Numbered from the stretch's first letter, positions 43,501-53,441 are shown. The stretch is 64,000 nt of DNA from Linnemannia elongata (GCA_036320915.1 JAXBDG010000005.1:248001-312000); one strand, 5' to 3'. The notes: a model not told the origin generated them from the letters alone. Numbers and translations are program-made.

Positions 43501-44280
43501 TTGGTCTCATGCCACGGTGTCTGGGCTTCACGATTGTGGGATCTTGATAATACCAACGATCAAGGCAAAGTAGTGGGTGAGAGGCTCAATCTGAACTGCT
43601 CAAGTGGATACGTGGTGTTCTCCCCAGTCGGAGACCAGTTTGCAGTTGGATTGCCAAGGAGTCCATGTAGACTGCATCTTTTCGACCCTCGAGCCACAGA
43701 CCTCAGCCAACCTCTGAGGGAAATATGTTTATCGGACACCCTATGCTCGATGGACTACTCACCAGATGGCCAACGAATCGTACTTGGTACTGAAGCCTCC
43801 TCAGTTCTGATCTGGGATCTTCGGTCGGACGAGCCTGATGTCATACTGGAAGGGCACACAGATGAAGTGTACAGTGTCGCCTACTCTCCTTGCGGCAAGT
43901 GGATCCTCTCTGGCAGTCGCGACAAGACGGCGCGTCTCTGGTCAGGCGATGTCGACAGGTGGTCCTGTGTAGCTGTTGTCAGAGGATGTCCAGAGCCCGT
44001 AACAAGCGTTACATGGAGTCCGGTGGTCCCCTTGGAGTTTGTCACTGGTTCCAATGATGGGTCTATTCGGGTCTGGCGGATTTTGAGTACCGAGGCAGGA
44101 GCGGTCTCAGTTCATATGCGCTGGGGTTCTCACATTGGGCGGTTGTGCGTCGCTGATCTGACCTTCAAGGGAGCCGTTGGTCTCAGTCCGATCTACCGCA
44201 AGTTGTTGGTCCAGCGCGGTGCCATTGGCGATCCATTGTTGCCGAAGAGTGATGAGGCAGAGGAAGGAAACGTCGAGTAG
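40513..44280 (+). CDS. NACHT-pentapeptide-WD40 STAND protein 2
   Basis: 1255 aa, starting at the first ATG after the leader intron (MTINKRQGAHPSQ). A short N-terminus precedes the conserved pre-NACHT block ('SVFISPMAKANLQALDED'), NACHT with P-loop GDSGAGKST (118-126, K124) and Walker B 'FVLICDGYDE' (from 185), a pentapeptide strip ('GADLSDGQFDSVQFQGADL'), and 14 WD40 repeats. Compared with protein 1 it lacks the ~460-residue helical region, and its N-terminus lacks the RTRKRDKF-type motif. It shares an 82-bp stretch of perfect nucleotide identity with gene 1 (41478-41559 against 7332-7413). It ends only about 150 bp from the convergent P450-C pseudogene. It is presumably an NLR-like signalling ATPase; its ligand is unknown. 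Confidence 0.93.
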   Translation: MTINKRQGAHPSQAANATARAYLKEHEQHQSTSSTQDSTSHPGLGSPPVPLVPFENITLLEHFLHKFRLQRLKEAKLSVFISPMAKANLQALDEDLFSLKEKVQEFLASERQVMLILGDSGAGKSTFNRYLERQLWNAYQNSDPIPLLINLPAIDRPDKDLIGEHLRTNHFSEEQIQEMRQYRRFVLICDGYDEGQLTSNLHTSNLFNRPGQWNVKMVISCRTQYLGQDYRGRFIPEGVSHYSSLSLDLFQEAVIAPFSKDQIEDYVEQYVPLEPRSWTTKDYMDKLTTIPNLMDLVKNPFLLLLSLEALPKVTEGQQDLSAIKITRVQLYDTFVRHWLDVNSRRLQRNFLTREERGTLDQLLEAGFISMGVDYATRLALAIFEHQDGNPVVEYVHMKDKKTWRAEFFDPNPETRMLRESSPLTRNGSQFRFLHRSMLEYFLACAVFDPSSHHIDNEFSPQPGPDPTPAQLPVTDGPLFKRNLITEPSVIQFLSERVNQHTDFEKQLLAVIEQSKTDATAGTAAANSITILVRAGFHFNSADLRGIQIPGADLSDGQFDSVQFQGADLTGVNFARSWLRQVDFCDAQMDCVRFGELPYLKEHAAVIAVAFSPDGQLFAFALGDGRLITYNTTTWAQVHQHKEKSVVLSIAFSPNNRHLAFGSESKTCCLWDNVSNETLLVMEGHTNLVRSVAFSPCGQQIASASDDCTIRLWNSATGACLFILDHLGAAVFSVAYSVDGQRLVSGSRGGTIRVWEPKKGTPVDRWVVPCVGSSCVALSADGGQLAFSTGWGSSKIQLMDAITGERGPILDDDANEVTDIAFCPFGELIISSGKDRTVRLWDCSNGQLISRLSGHRNWITTCTFSQDSLQIASGDWGGIVRLWEVNAYRSNSNRQDLAAKTRTVAYSHDGQFIISHRIDGTIQCWDASTGASRSIPSSSTFDVRSVAISPNGRWFASGYEDGDIELWNIRTNVIERVLSGGILSAVTEMSFSRCGRWLVSCHGVWASRLWDLDNTNDQGKVVGERLNLNCSSGYVVFSPVGDQFAVGLPRSPCRLHLFDPRATDLSQPLREICLSDTLCSMDYSPDGQRIVLGTEASSVLIWDLRSDEPDVILEGHTDEVYSVAYSPCGKWILSGSRDKTARLWSGDVDRWSCVAVVRGCPEPVTSVTWSPVVPLEFVTGSNDGSIRVWRILSTEAGAVSVHMRWGSHIGRLCVADLTFKGAVGLSPIYRKLLVQRGAIGDPLLPKSDEAEEGNVE

Positions 44281-44432
44281 GGCTCTTGCTCCGCGACGTG
44301 TCGAGGATAGCGATACGGTATTAAAAGAACATAGTGAAGTAGGATGTAAATGACCGTCTCAAAAATCATAGGTGACGATGAAAAAAAAAAAGAGTGCGAG
44401 CGAAAAATAGAAAAAATGAAAAAAGAATCGTG

Positions 44433-45261
44433 CCTGCTAAAGGAGTCGAGGGCAAAGGCATGCATGAGCTCGTGGAAGTCGACCACAGTCCCTGAGGCTG
44501 CAGCCTTGTCAAGGTGGTCAACGACCTTTCGGGCCTCGACGTTTAGGGCCTCGCTGGCGTACTCGCGGAAGAGCTTGACAGTAAGGAGCTGGGTGATTTC
44601 TTTGAGTTGGTGCTTCCATTAACTAGCATCCGTACAAAGGATTCTTGTTTGCAAGAGAGAGGGATAAAGATTGGGTCTGTCATTGAGGTCGGTCGTACAA
44701 AGATCATGCAAGGAAAAATTATCCATCCCTTCCGGGCTAAATTCATGCACCGTAAGGAAATCCCGCACCCTGGGTCGCCCTTTCTACAGACCCATGCATA
44801 TAGAACTCAAGAAAATTAAAAAGCCCTTCCTACCTTTTCCAAAGATGTCTCCAAGGGCAGTATTAAAATGATCTCCCATCTCATACGCCGAGAAATTTGT
44901 CTTAACAACATGCTCCATCAACTCTGGCGAATCACCCTGGATCATCCTTCCAATCCCCGGCAAAGAAATCGACCAGACCGGACCCAGTTCTCGATAGTTC
45001 TTCAAGAAGGTGTGGTACAATTTGGTACCGGGGACAGACGCCATGAGGAGCATGTGTCCAAAGAAGGGAACGCGCGCCCTTAGGTTCTTTGAGGTCGTCA
45101 CGTCGACGGGTTCCGATGGGGTGGGAGCGGTACTTGTAGGTGAGGAGTGCTACGAGAGCTACGAGAATTTTGAGTTTGTTGGAGGGAGTGGATGCGGTGG
45201 AATCGGCGGCTAGTGCGAGGGTGTGCTGGTAGAGGAGATGGAAATAGTGAAGGAGAGCCAT
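44433..45261 (-). pseudogene. Cytochrome P450-C pseudogene (exons 1-2 only)
   Basis: Exon 1 (44834-45261) aligns with P450-A and -B: 'LLTYKYRSHPIGTRRRDDLK', then a one-base insertion in the GC-rich run near 45070-45078 shifts the frame just before 'VPFFGHMLLMASVPGTKLY'. The exon-2 homolog (about 44433-44650) has a TAA stop (44619-44621) after 'DAS', a lost AG acceptor, and a lost donor after 'ALDSFSR'. Exons 3 onward, with the I-helix, ExxR and haem loop, are absent, so no P450 can be made. It sits tail-to-tail with NACHT gene 2, in the same position that P450-B holds relative to the WD40-only gene. Confidence 0.85.
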
Positions 45262-45979
45262 TTCTGGGTATAAAGGTCGTGTTGTTGTTTATGATGGAAG
45301 ATTTGGGGGATGAATTATTTCTTACAGAAAAAAAATGACTGCACAGCACAACCTAGTGTTCCATTATTCATCCCTTTATTTTATTTTCTAATGTGCTTAC
45401 GCCTCATCTGTGTTTGTTGAGGTTGATCCCTTTGTTTTGGCGGTCGATATGTGGATCTGGATAGTAGAGGAAGCAAAACAACTGTGCTTTGCGCAATGGT
45501 CAAAGGAAAAGTATTTTTTGCCTTGAACAGATCATGGAGCCAAAAATATCAATGAGAAAACGGAAAGTAAAGTAAAGATGAAGAGAGAGGGGGGAAATGG
45601 TGGGGAAGAAGGCAAAGACTAAGCCTGCTAGGAAGAGATGAGCATTGAGGGTACTGTCGATCCAGTTATACGCGACTGTAGACAGGACGAGACTGCTTCC
45701 AACGTGACATCAGAAGCAATGCCTTTTGTTGGTCAATGCAAAGCGTATACAGTCATTCGCCATGGACAAGCACGCATAACATGCATGCAAGCACACCTGG
45801 GCTTTTTCTTCCTTTCCTTTCCTTCTCTTCCTCCTCTTGTGCGCCCACCACATCCACACTCCCCCTACTCTCTTCCACACCAAACACATCCTTTTTACTC
45901 CCTATTCTTTCGCACATTCGACCTCCGTGCGACTCAAACCCACTCTCGCCCACCACAGCACACCATCACCCGAGTCGTC
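45262..45979. other. Divergent region between the P450-C pseudogene and the Q-rich gene
   Basis: It holds the CT-rich promoter/leader (45795-45960) of the gene starting at 45980. An in-frame ATG exists at 45638, but the stretch between encodes leader-like, pyrimidine-rich sequence. Confidence 0.45.
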
Positions 45980-47167
45980 ATGGAAGGAATGCTCAGCAGC
46001 ACCCACAATCATGACGGGCCCAACCTCCAGACTCAGCAAAAACAAGAACAAGAACAAATATACTGGCAACACCTTCGACAAGCCGATAACGACCGTCGAT
46101 CCCAAGAAGCGCTTCTGCGACACCTCCAACCATATATCGAGACTGAACGCCTTCGCCAACAGCAACAAGAGGTCCTTCAAAAACAACAACAGAACCGTCT
46201 ACAACAACAGTTGTTGTTGCAGCAACAGAAGCGACTTGCTGATGAATTCGAGTGGTTGCAGAGGCATCAACAGAAGCAGGCAGCTGTTATTGAGAGGCAG
46301 AGACAGGCTGCTTTGCGGCGAGGTGGACAGAAGGCGCTGGTGGGGGAAGGGGAACAAGTTCGACAGGATGATTGTTCAGGCCTTGTGAAACAGGGAGCAC
46401 CAGTCGGACTATCAGTGCAAGAGCTCTGGGATCGCATTCCGTCGACCAAGACTCAGGTACAGCCAAACAAGAGACTCCAACAACAGCAACAACCTCAACC
46501 ACAGCGGCAATGCTTTTATTCTGTGTTAGAACAGCAAGAGAAGCAACAGAGAGTCGAGGCGGAGGAGAGACAGCGTCGTGAGAAGGAGGAACTCTGGGAA
46601 TTGTACAAGTTGAGGAAGCAAGAAGAGGAAGAGAACGTCGAACGACGAAAACAATTGCAACAACAGCAACAACAACTACCTGTAATGAAGGACCAGGCGT
46701 ATTCGGAACTAGTTAAACCGGGACCACCGCAAGAACAGGAACTGAAATCAAACAAGGTCTTACCCCGATACAACCGACCCCTCATTCCTGCGCCTCAGAA
46801 TTGGGTCCAATCCACCATTGACATTGACGACAACCAGCAGAACGGTATCGAAGACAGCGACGATGACAAAGAACTTGACCTCGAAGGAGAAGATCACCTA
46901 GGACAGCACTATAACCAACAAACTCAATACGACTGGCGAGGCCTCCGCAAGCTTAGCAAGGTCTACGTACCCCTTCCACGACACAAGCGAGGTCGCAAAG
47001 GACGAGGAGATTTCTTCGAGGATGACTACCATGCAGGTTTCAACAAGATCGAGATCCAAGCCTTGTCGTCGGCTGGAAAGGCTGCTTATGAGGCACAGCG
47101 ACAGAATCGCCAGCACCACAATGCACCACCATTAGGAGCAGTTATTGTTCAGCAGGAGTTGGAGTGA
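45980..47167 (+). CDS. Q-rich coiled-coil protein with C-terminal 'DYHAG' domain
   Basis: 395 aa (MEGMLSSTHNH...). The body is rich in Gln, Glu, Arg and Lys with long helical, coiled-coil-prone stretches ('RLADEFEWLQRHQQKQAAV', 'RREKEELWELYKLRKQEEEE'), then an acidic segment ('EDSDDDKELDLEGEDHLG'). The C-terminal region 317-385 ('YDWRGLRKLSKVYVPLPRH', 'GDFFEDDYHAGFNKIEIQAL', 'SSAGKAAYEAQRQNRQHH') matches the end of the protein at 63147-63887, so this is a shared domain. It has no signal peptide or membrane segment. I do not recognise a described family. The ATG at 45980 is chosen over 45638 because the upstream part reads like a CT-rich leader. Confidence 0.75.
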   Translation: MEGMLSSTHNHDGPNLQTQQKQEQEQIYWQHLRQADNDRRSQEALLRHLQPYIETERLRQQQQEVLQKQQQNRLQQQLLLQQQKRLADEFEWLQRHQQKQAAVIERQRQAALRRGGQKALVGEGEQVRQDDCSGLVKQGAPVGLSVQELWDRIPSTKTQVQPNKRLQQQQQPQPQRQCFYSVLEQQEKQQRVEAEERQRREKEELWELYKLRKQEEEENVERRKQLQQQQQQLPVMKDQAYSELVKPGPPQEQELKSNKVLPRYNRPLIPAPQNWVQSTIDIDDNQQNGIEDSDDDKELDLEGEDHLGQHYNQQTQYDWRGLRKLSKVYVPLPRHKRGRKGRGDFFEDDYHAGFNKIEIQALSSAGKAAYEAQRQNRQHHNAPPLGAVIVQQELE

Positions 47168-47611
47168 TTCGTTTAAAAAGGTGGCGAGTGGAAAGCGATC
47201 GAAGGACATATCATTCATGCATACATGGCCACCACCACACATATAAACAAATAAAAAGAAAATGACAGCAATGATCTCGGCTATGTTTGTTTGTTTACAT
47301 CCTGCGCTTTTCTTACTAGAGCTTTCTAGACGAATAACAAGAAAAAAAAGACCTGTGCAGAGATGAGTACAGAAAAGTTCTTATTTCCCCCTGAAACTCA
47401 AAAAAAAGGAGCACATGACCCATTGCATTTTAAATCCCTCGCCACTGGTTTTTTTTGCCGACTCATCTTCACTAATATCCATTTATGTTGTCCTTCGTTT
47501 TTTCTTGCACCTCATTCTCCACCTCACCTCATTCATCCCTTTAACAACTACAGCAATTAGAGGTTTATTAGTGGAAGTATACCAAGGTCGAACACGGTTC
47601 TAAACAACAGC
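47168..47611. other. Intergenic stretch
   Basis: No gene seen. Confidence 0.5.
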
Positions 47612-49236
47612 ATGAATAAAACCACGCTCTTTTCATCACAAGTCAAGAAGGTATACAGAGCCGTCGGAGTCAGGCAGGCTACTCTGGATTATCAACTTTT
47701 TTTCGAAGATGTGGATCCCACGGAGGCGGGCTAGTTTTCAGTTTCTATGGGAGTAGATGAGAGGGACCTCACCAATGATGATGTTGAAGGTACCTTAGAT
47801 GATGTGTGAAGTAAGATTGTTAACTTCCTGTGTTCATGCAAGCGCTACCTTGTGCTTATTGTTAATTTCTTTTTGCAATCAAATAGCAGGCATGAAACAC
47901 AAAATATCTTCACCAGCACCTGCACCAACGAGGATGTCACGCGATATAGGGATAAGCTCTTAGGGAAAGAGGCAGAGTCCAGTCAGCCCTACAACACATT
48001 GCTACCAAAGCGTCATCGCAGTCCTTCCCCCATCAGCTATGCCGGACATGTGATGCCCAATCCCTTCCTTTCGCCATCGAAAGAGGCACATGGTAAAAAA
48101 GATGCCAGCTCATCTTTCTCAGGATAACAATCATAGGTTCAAAGGAGTACATTATTCTAATATCCCATACTTTCTTGTTAACGCCTTTGTTCAGCGTGTT
48201 TTCAAACCACTAAACCAGACGACAAAATGTCAAGAGTGAGACGTTGCCTATCTAGCTCTCGTCAGAGAGTACCAGCGCACAGTGACCGATGAAGTATTTA
48301 CTTCTCTTGCCAACGACCTGATTGACGACTCGACGCCCTTGTCTTCCAGAGCGGATTCGTTTCCTCACTTCATTATCCAGAGCAAAGGGCTGAGTGCGTT
48401 GAAGGCATTAAGGAGGGCCAGAGAGTCGACTTGTACAGTAAACGACAAATGGCCAGCATTTATGATTATTTCTTCGCGCGTCTTCTCACAAGATGTTTAT
48501 TCGTACAAGGATGTCCGAAAAAACCCACAGAGGAAGATCAACTCCATCCCATGGTGACGTACATGCAGAACATTCTCCTCTCTAAGTAATTGTCCAGCAG
48601 TTCTCCATTTACTGTCTCATTAGCTTGATATATACATGGCAAGAGAAATCTAAGATTTATCCCCCTCCCCTGTCATTTTAGCTTCCATTACTTCAAGTTT
48701 GACTCGGAAATCCCAAGCAATCTGAACGAGCGCGAGGCTTTTGTGAACTTCACATGGTGATTTATCCGATGAACCTTTACAATGGCCAACATTTCCACCA
48801 TACGGGTGGAAATGACTCTCAAAGGGTGCAAAGATCGAAAGTTTAAGCAGAAGGTGAGAGGAGGCAGGACTACGCAAGAAAGGCTGAAGGCATCGGTTTC
48901 CATAGCCATCAACAACCTACATTGCGGAATCGACTCTAATCTACGGTACTACCCACGATAAGAAGGATAAGGATGCATGGAAGTCAAAGGAGCTCTGCGT
49001 GATTCGTGGCTCCCTCAGATCAAGACCATCAGCCAAACTGCTTGAACTTCCCGCAATGATGAGATACAGTTCTTTGCGATGGATTACAAGGGCCGATTTC
49101 GTTGAGGAGACTGACGTCCATGGTAGTGCCAATTTAGACTACATCTTTTGCTCCAGCAATGTAACAGTTTATTTTGGCCTGTCTGGCGTTTGTCCTGCAC
49201 GTCTTGAACGAAGGTGTAAGTCGAAAATCTGCTGCT
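47612..49236 (+). pseudogene. Decayed multi-exon hypothetical gene (Mucoromycota-type)
   Basis: Protein-like pieces follow each other in shifting frames: 'MNKTTLFSSQVKKVYRAVGV' (47612), 'DVTRYRDKLLGKEAE..SPSPISYAGHV' (about 47935-48050), 'DEVFTSLANDLIDD' (48285), 'FDSEIPSNLNEREAFVNFTW' then in-frame TGA codons (48681-48765), 'ALRDSWLPQIKTISQTA' then a stop, and 'NDEIQFFAMDYKGRFR' (about 48990-49100). The order and wording (LNER.AFV.FTW; RDSW..QI..IS; FFAMD..G.FR) recall a large family of uncharacterised proteins common in Mortierella and Rhizopus relatives. Several stops and frame changes mean it cannot make the full protein. The family link is from memory. Confidence 0.5.
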
Positions 49237-50454
49237 AAAATAACCTCTCAGGTAGAAAGAGAAGACCTGTTAGAGGCTGCCGCGGCCATCCCTACCACTA
49301 GCAATACGCCGAAGAAGGGCATGTTCAAAACGCAATAAACGTTACCTCTTACCTCTGGTATTGCGCCGCCCCCGAATGAAACTCCCAGCTGAAGTAACTA
49401 AGGTAATCTGACAGCCCATGTCTGACATTCCTGTGGGACAGGGGTAAATTCAATAATTATTGGCCTATATGTTTTTCGTTTTTTTTTTTTTTTGCTTTTT
49501 GACAGGGGCTACATGCATCCCCCCAAAATTGCCCAAATTGATACGGTTTGGTTGAGGGTTCAAACACCTTGTTTTTTTTCTTGACCCACCATGTTCCTGT
49601 CAACCCATCATACCTTTTTTTCAGCATGCAAAATGACTGTGCCAGCCCTGTGTTATAGCGTTAATGGCTTGCTTAATTTTTTTTTTATCAAACAAGCAAA
49701 AATAACTACACCTATTCTATGCACAACAACTGCACTAATTCTCTGCTTTTGGTATCAAGAAATTACGCTACTTGGCACTTTACCTATTTTTCTTTAAAGA
49801 AAAGATAGCGTATGGCTTAATCTTAGCAAATCGACGCAGCTGAGCGTCTCTACTACTTAAAATACCGTCTTGCTTAAAAGTGGTCTGCAATGGATTGATA
49901 TCTCCCAATATTCGAAATTAACATCAGCGAGAATGTCACAAAGTTTTTCCGCTCTGCAAGTCAATCCTAGGTTCGTAAAATTCTGGACCGTGAGTCTATT
50001 CATATTCAACTAAAAATTGCGCAAGGCGGTAGTCGTCGCGTTCTAGAACGGGTTCTGACTTGGAGGAGTTCAGCCATAACCCAACGGATGATGGCTTTGG
50101 GCCATTACGTGATCATAAATGAGTAGAAAGAGGCAATGCCAACGAAAGAGAAACAGTTTTTCCTTGCCAACAGAGACATTGCCGATGGGAATAACTTTAC
50201 AGAGTTTGGAGTCTCATAAACCCAAATGAGAAAGGGAATGAATGTGAATGTCGATTCGTCCTTTTTTTGAATAAATGCAATGATTGTTTGTTTACTCTAC
50301 TATAGATACGTTCTTTGCCCTTATCCTCTTCGTCACAAAATTTCATACCCTTTTCAAGACTGTACTTTGCACTTGTACAGAGAATAGTGTCGATGGTGGG
50401 AAAATGGCGACGGTTGGTGTCACTTTGTTCTTGTCAACAATCATGCGAAATGCG

Positions 50455-50590
50455 AAGACGGCGTCAATGTAACGAATTCAGCAATCAAGCCAAGACGGCG
50501 TCAATGCGGCGAAATCAACAAAGTACAAAAGCGCCGTCAATTCAACGAAATTGGCATGCAAAGGCGGCGTCAATGCAACAAATATAAAGT
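50455..50590 (+). repeat. Degenerate minisatellite, about 32-37-bp unit
   Basis: Four units each beginning AAGACGGCGTCAATG or close to it, at about 50455, 50492, 50529 and 50561. They lie about 500 bp upstream of the secreted-protein gene. Confidence 0.7.
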
Positions 50591-50960
50591 TTGTGCAACG
50601 GTCAATTCTGTGCCGCACATTCACCACTGCACCGACGACCTTTTTTCCCACCACTGGCTCTTGTAAATAGTACAGAACTTCATGAGTATAAACGGACATG
50701 ATTGGTCCATACCTTGGGCGAGGGAGAATGCCCGCGCCCCAAAAGGAATCAGAGGGCCAGCCACACAAAATTGGCTCACGGTTTATGGACCCGAGGCCAA
50801 TCAGCGGTGTTGTCGACTCTCATCAATGAAGCGCAAAGCATCCGCATAACAAAATCGAAGTAATGCCGCAGCGCAAACTATACCACTCCTATAGTCATTC
50901 GTGAGGAGTGAATTGAACATGGGGCATATTACTCTACTAGGCAAGGCATGAGCCAGCGAA

Positions 50961-50968
50961 TATAAAAG
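50961..50968 (+). promoter_or_regulatory. TATA box of the secreted cysteine-rich gene
   Basis: TATAAAAG, 93 bp before the ATG at 51054. A CT-rich initiator-like stretch (50985-51010) follows. Confidence 0.65.
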
Positions 50969-51053
50969 CCAGTTGCCCAGTATATCCCTCCCTCGCTCTT
51001 CTCTAACTCATCAAACCTCCAATTCACCCTTGCCCCAACCACAACACTCCAAG

Positions 51054-51513
51054 ATGCGTTTCTACGTCGCTCTCGTCTCCGTTGCTCTCTTGGCTGCCAC
51101 AGCCATGGGTCAAAACTCCTGCAAGGTGAACGGCCAGGCTGGTATCTGTATCCAGTAAGTTTCTCGTTGATAAATTATCATTGCTATGTGCGTCTTCAAT
51201 ATGGGGTTAACCACGAGCACATTCGTTTACTAATTCAATATTGTTTTTTTCCTCAAACGCGCGCTGCACGCATTTTACCAGTACAAGCGAGTGCTCTGGT
51301 GGTGGTGGAAGCTACCAGTCAGGCTACTGCCCCTTCGATGGACCAGATGTCAAGTGCTGCACGTATGGAAGCTGTACAATCTCCGACAGCAACCACCGCG
51401 GCGGTCAGTGCGTCCCATCCGGGACTTGCAACTGCTCGCTTTTCAAGGGTCGTTGCCCCGGTGGTACTGACATCCAGTGCTGTGTCACCTCGGGTATCTA
51501 TTGTAACTTGTAA
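51054..51513 (+). CDS. Small secreted cysteine-rich protein
   Basis: Two exons, 51054-51154 and 51282-51513 (intron 127 bp, GTAAGT..ACCAG, phase 2), giving 110 aa. The signal peptide is 'MRFYVALVSVALLAATAMG', cleaved before QNSC. The mature part has two related disulfide modules: 'CKVNGQAGICI...CPFDGPDVKCC' and 'CVPSGTCNC..GRCPGGTDIQCC', each ending in a CP-x-D-(V/I)-x-CC pattern. Modules of this kind occur alone or at the N-terminus of fungal secreted hydrolases; here the protein stops after the second module. It would act outside the cell, perhaps at the wall or as an effector-like protein. The TATA box and short leader suggest strong, regulated expression. Confidence 0.85.
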
Positions 51514-52456
51514 AGCGCTTCGCATTGGTAGCAAACCACTTCACGATTGCAAGTATTTTGGAAACGGTCATCTTCGCAGCGATCAGCCCGGTTCTCTCTC
51601 AGATATTCTCGTGCCTTTTTGTTTTTTGTCCAATCTCGAAACGTTCAAGAAACGACGTGATAATAAAAAATCGATCAGTTATGCTGGGAATCGGATTCAG
51701 CCTCCTCATCAAATCTTCCATGCCCGGTCAGTACTTGATGAGTCCTCCTCCATTTGGGAGCAACTTCTATGAATCTGGACATGCTCGCGTTGTTATGAAA
51801 AATGGCTCTACATGACCTGCAATCCTTTCCCCCCCCTACCTTGGGAAATTCTTTTCGGGTGTCGAACCAGGCGTTTGACTTTTGTTCTCGCTCACATATA
51901 TCTCTCTCTATAAGTTGCACACTATTTATCTTATGGGGCGGAAGGAGAGAAGTGCGGTGTGGGTCAAAATGTCGAGTTGTTGGCACGAACCATTTTGGTC
52001 CGAAAAATGGAGGAGGTGTACAGGGAAATGTAAGCATATTCTTGGGTACATTTTGGGACTAAAAAAAATATATGTTGGGTCACGAGGACAGGAGGGGAAT
52101 CCTTAACCTCTAGATTTACAGGGCGTAGAAGCCAAGTCTAATTGGTGGAGATCATTGTCCCTTTATCCTTTCTCTTGTATTCGACACAATATTGTGTCGA
52201 AAAAAAATACAGGGGAAGGATACCACTTTTTCCTGCTCCTCTTCTTCCTCTTTCCACTCTTCCCACACCACCAACGACAACTCACTCACTGCCGTTTATT
52301 CTCACTCCTCACTACCATCTCTCTCTTTCTTCCCCACACACAAGCACTCATCCTTACTCAACACCACTCATCAACTCATCGCCTTTCCCCTTCGAATCCC
52401 CCTCTCTCCACTCCGTGGAAACACAAACACAAAAACATAATCACCACACACGCACA
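51514..52456. other. Intergenic region and CT-rich leader
   Basis: 3' flank of the secreted-protein gene, then a CT-rich promoter/leader (52220-52440) before the ATG at 52457. No gene seen. Confidence 0.5.
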
Positions 52457-52870
52457 ATGGCGCTCACCGACAATACCCCACTCACCCGCGTCGAGCGCCT
52501 CCAGAAACGCCTAAAACAACACAAGGCGCTCATCGAGAAACAAAAACAACAAGCCCTCAGCGCCAAACAAATCCGCCTACGCCGACACACAGAACTTCTC
52601 GAACGCCAGCGCCTCCTAGCAGAAGAACGACGTCAAAAGCGTCAAGCAAATCACGCGATAAAAGTCGAGTGTCAGACTAAAAACGCGGCAAAGGAAAAGG
52701 AAGAGCGGCTTCAACGGCATGCGGAGCGAGTGAAGAGGGAGAGCGAGGCTGCGGCGATAAGACGGAAAGAGAAACAGGAGAGGCATGAGGAGTTGCTGAG
52801 GATGCAGCCTGTGGAGAGGAAGTCGAGTAGGAAGGCTAAGGCGGTTGACAAAACGGAACCTACTAATTAG
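52457..52870 (+). CDS. Small highly charged coiled-coil protein
   Basis: 137 aa (MALTDNTPLTRVERLQKRL...), almost entirely a predicted charged helix rich in Arg, Lys, Glu and Gln ('HKALIEKQKQQALSAKQ', 'RQRLLAEERRQKRQA', 'EEELLRMQ'-like heptads), with a basic tail ('RKSSRKAKAVDK'). It follows a CT-rich leader and has the start context ACAATGG. I recognise no domain. It lies next to another Q/R-rich coiled-coil gene (53442) and belongs to a local group of such genes. It may be structural or scaffold-like; this is a guess. Confidence 0.6.
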   Translation: MALTDNTPLTRVERLQKRLKQHKALIEKQKQQALSAKQIRLRRHTELLERQRLLAEERRQKRQANHAIKVECQTKNAAKEKEERLQRHAERVKRESEAAAIRRKEKQERHEELLRMQPVERKSSRKAKAVDKTEPTN

Positions 52871-53441
52871 GGCAGAGATGATGTGGGCAATGGGGAGAGA
52901 CATGACAGGACCTTCACCGAGCACTGCACCCACGAAAATAAATCGCTGCCAGCTCCATCTGTACCATAACAACAAAGCGACAAAAACACAAAACACAAAA
53001 CATAAACAATAAAAAAATAACCAGAAATAACAACGCGTGGGAACTGAGAGACTTTTTCTCGCCACCCTTGCTTGCCTATATGCCTGCCTGGGTAGATTGC
53101 GTGCTAGGGTACGGTTGAAGTTCACTAAGCGACCCCTTTTCTTTGCGTATTTGGCACAACACTCGCACAAATTCAATACGAATTTGCATAATAAAAAAAC
53201 AGTCAAAAAGCACTTATCCATGGGTGGTCATCTCTTGCACTCTGGCCAACACAAATGTGACCGTCATCGTTCTCTTCCACACCAGGGCTGTAGCATTTTG
53301 TTATTAGTGAGCTCTTTCTCTCCTTTCACTTTCGCACACTTTCTCCCACTTTCCCCCATTCGATTCCCCTATTCCTCCACTTCCTTCCATACGCCGTCCC
53401 CCCCCAAAGCAACAACAAGCAACCAAGCCCAAAGGACCAAC
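52871..53441. other. Intergenic region and CT-rich leader
   Basis: Holds the CT-rich leader (53310-53400) of the gene starting at 53442. Confidence 0.45.

Larger units (their letters stand above)
49237..51053. other. Intergenic region upstream of the secreted cysteine-rich gene
   Basis: Contains a T-run (49479-49493), a minisatellite (50455-50590) and the core promoter of the gene at 51054. No other gene seen. Confidence 0.5.

Noticed and set aside
45638..45979. Upstream in-frame start extending the Q-rich gene by 114 residues
   Set aside because: The added sequence is Pro/Ser/His-rich and mirrors the CT-rich leaders seen before other genes here; the ATG at 45980 is the better start.
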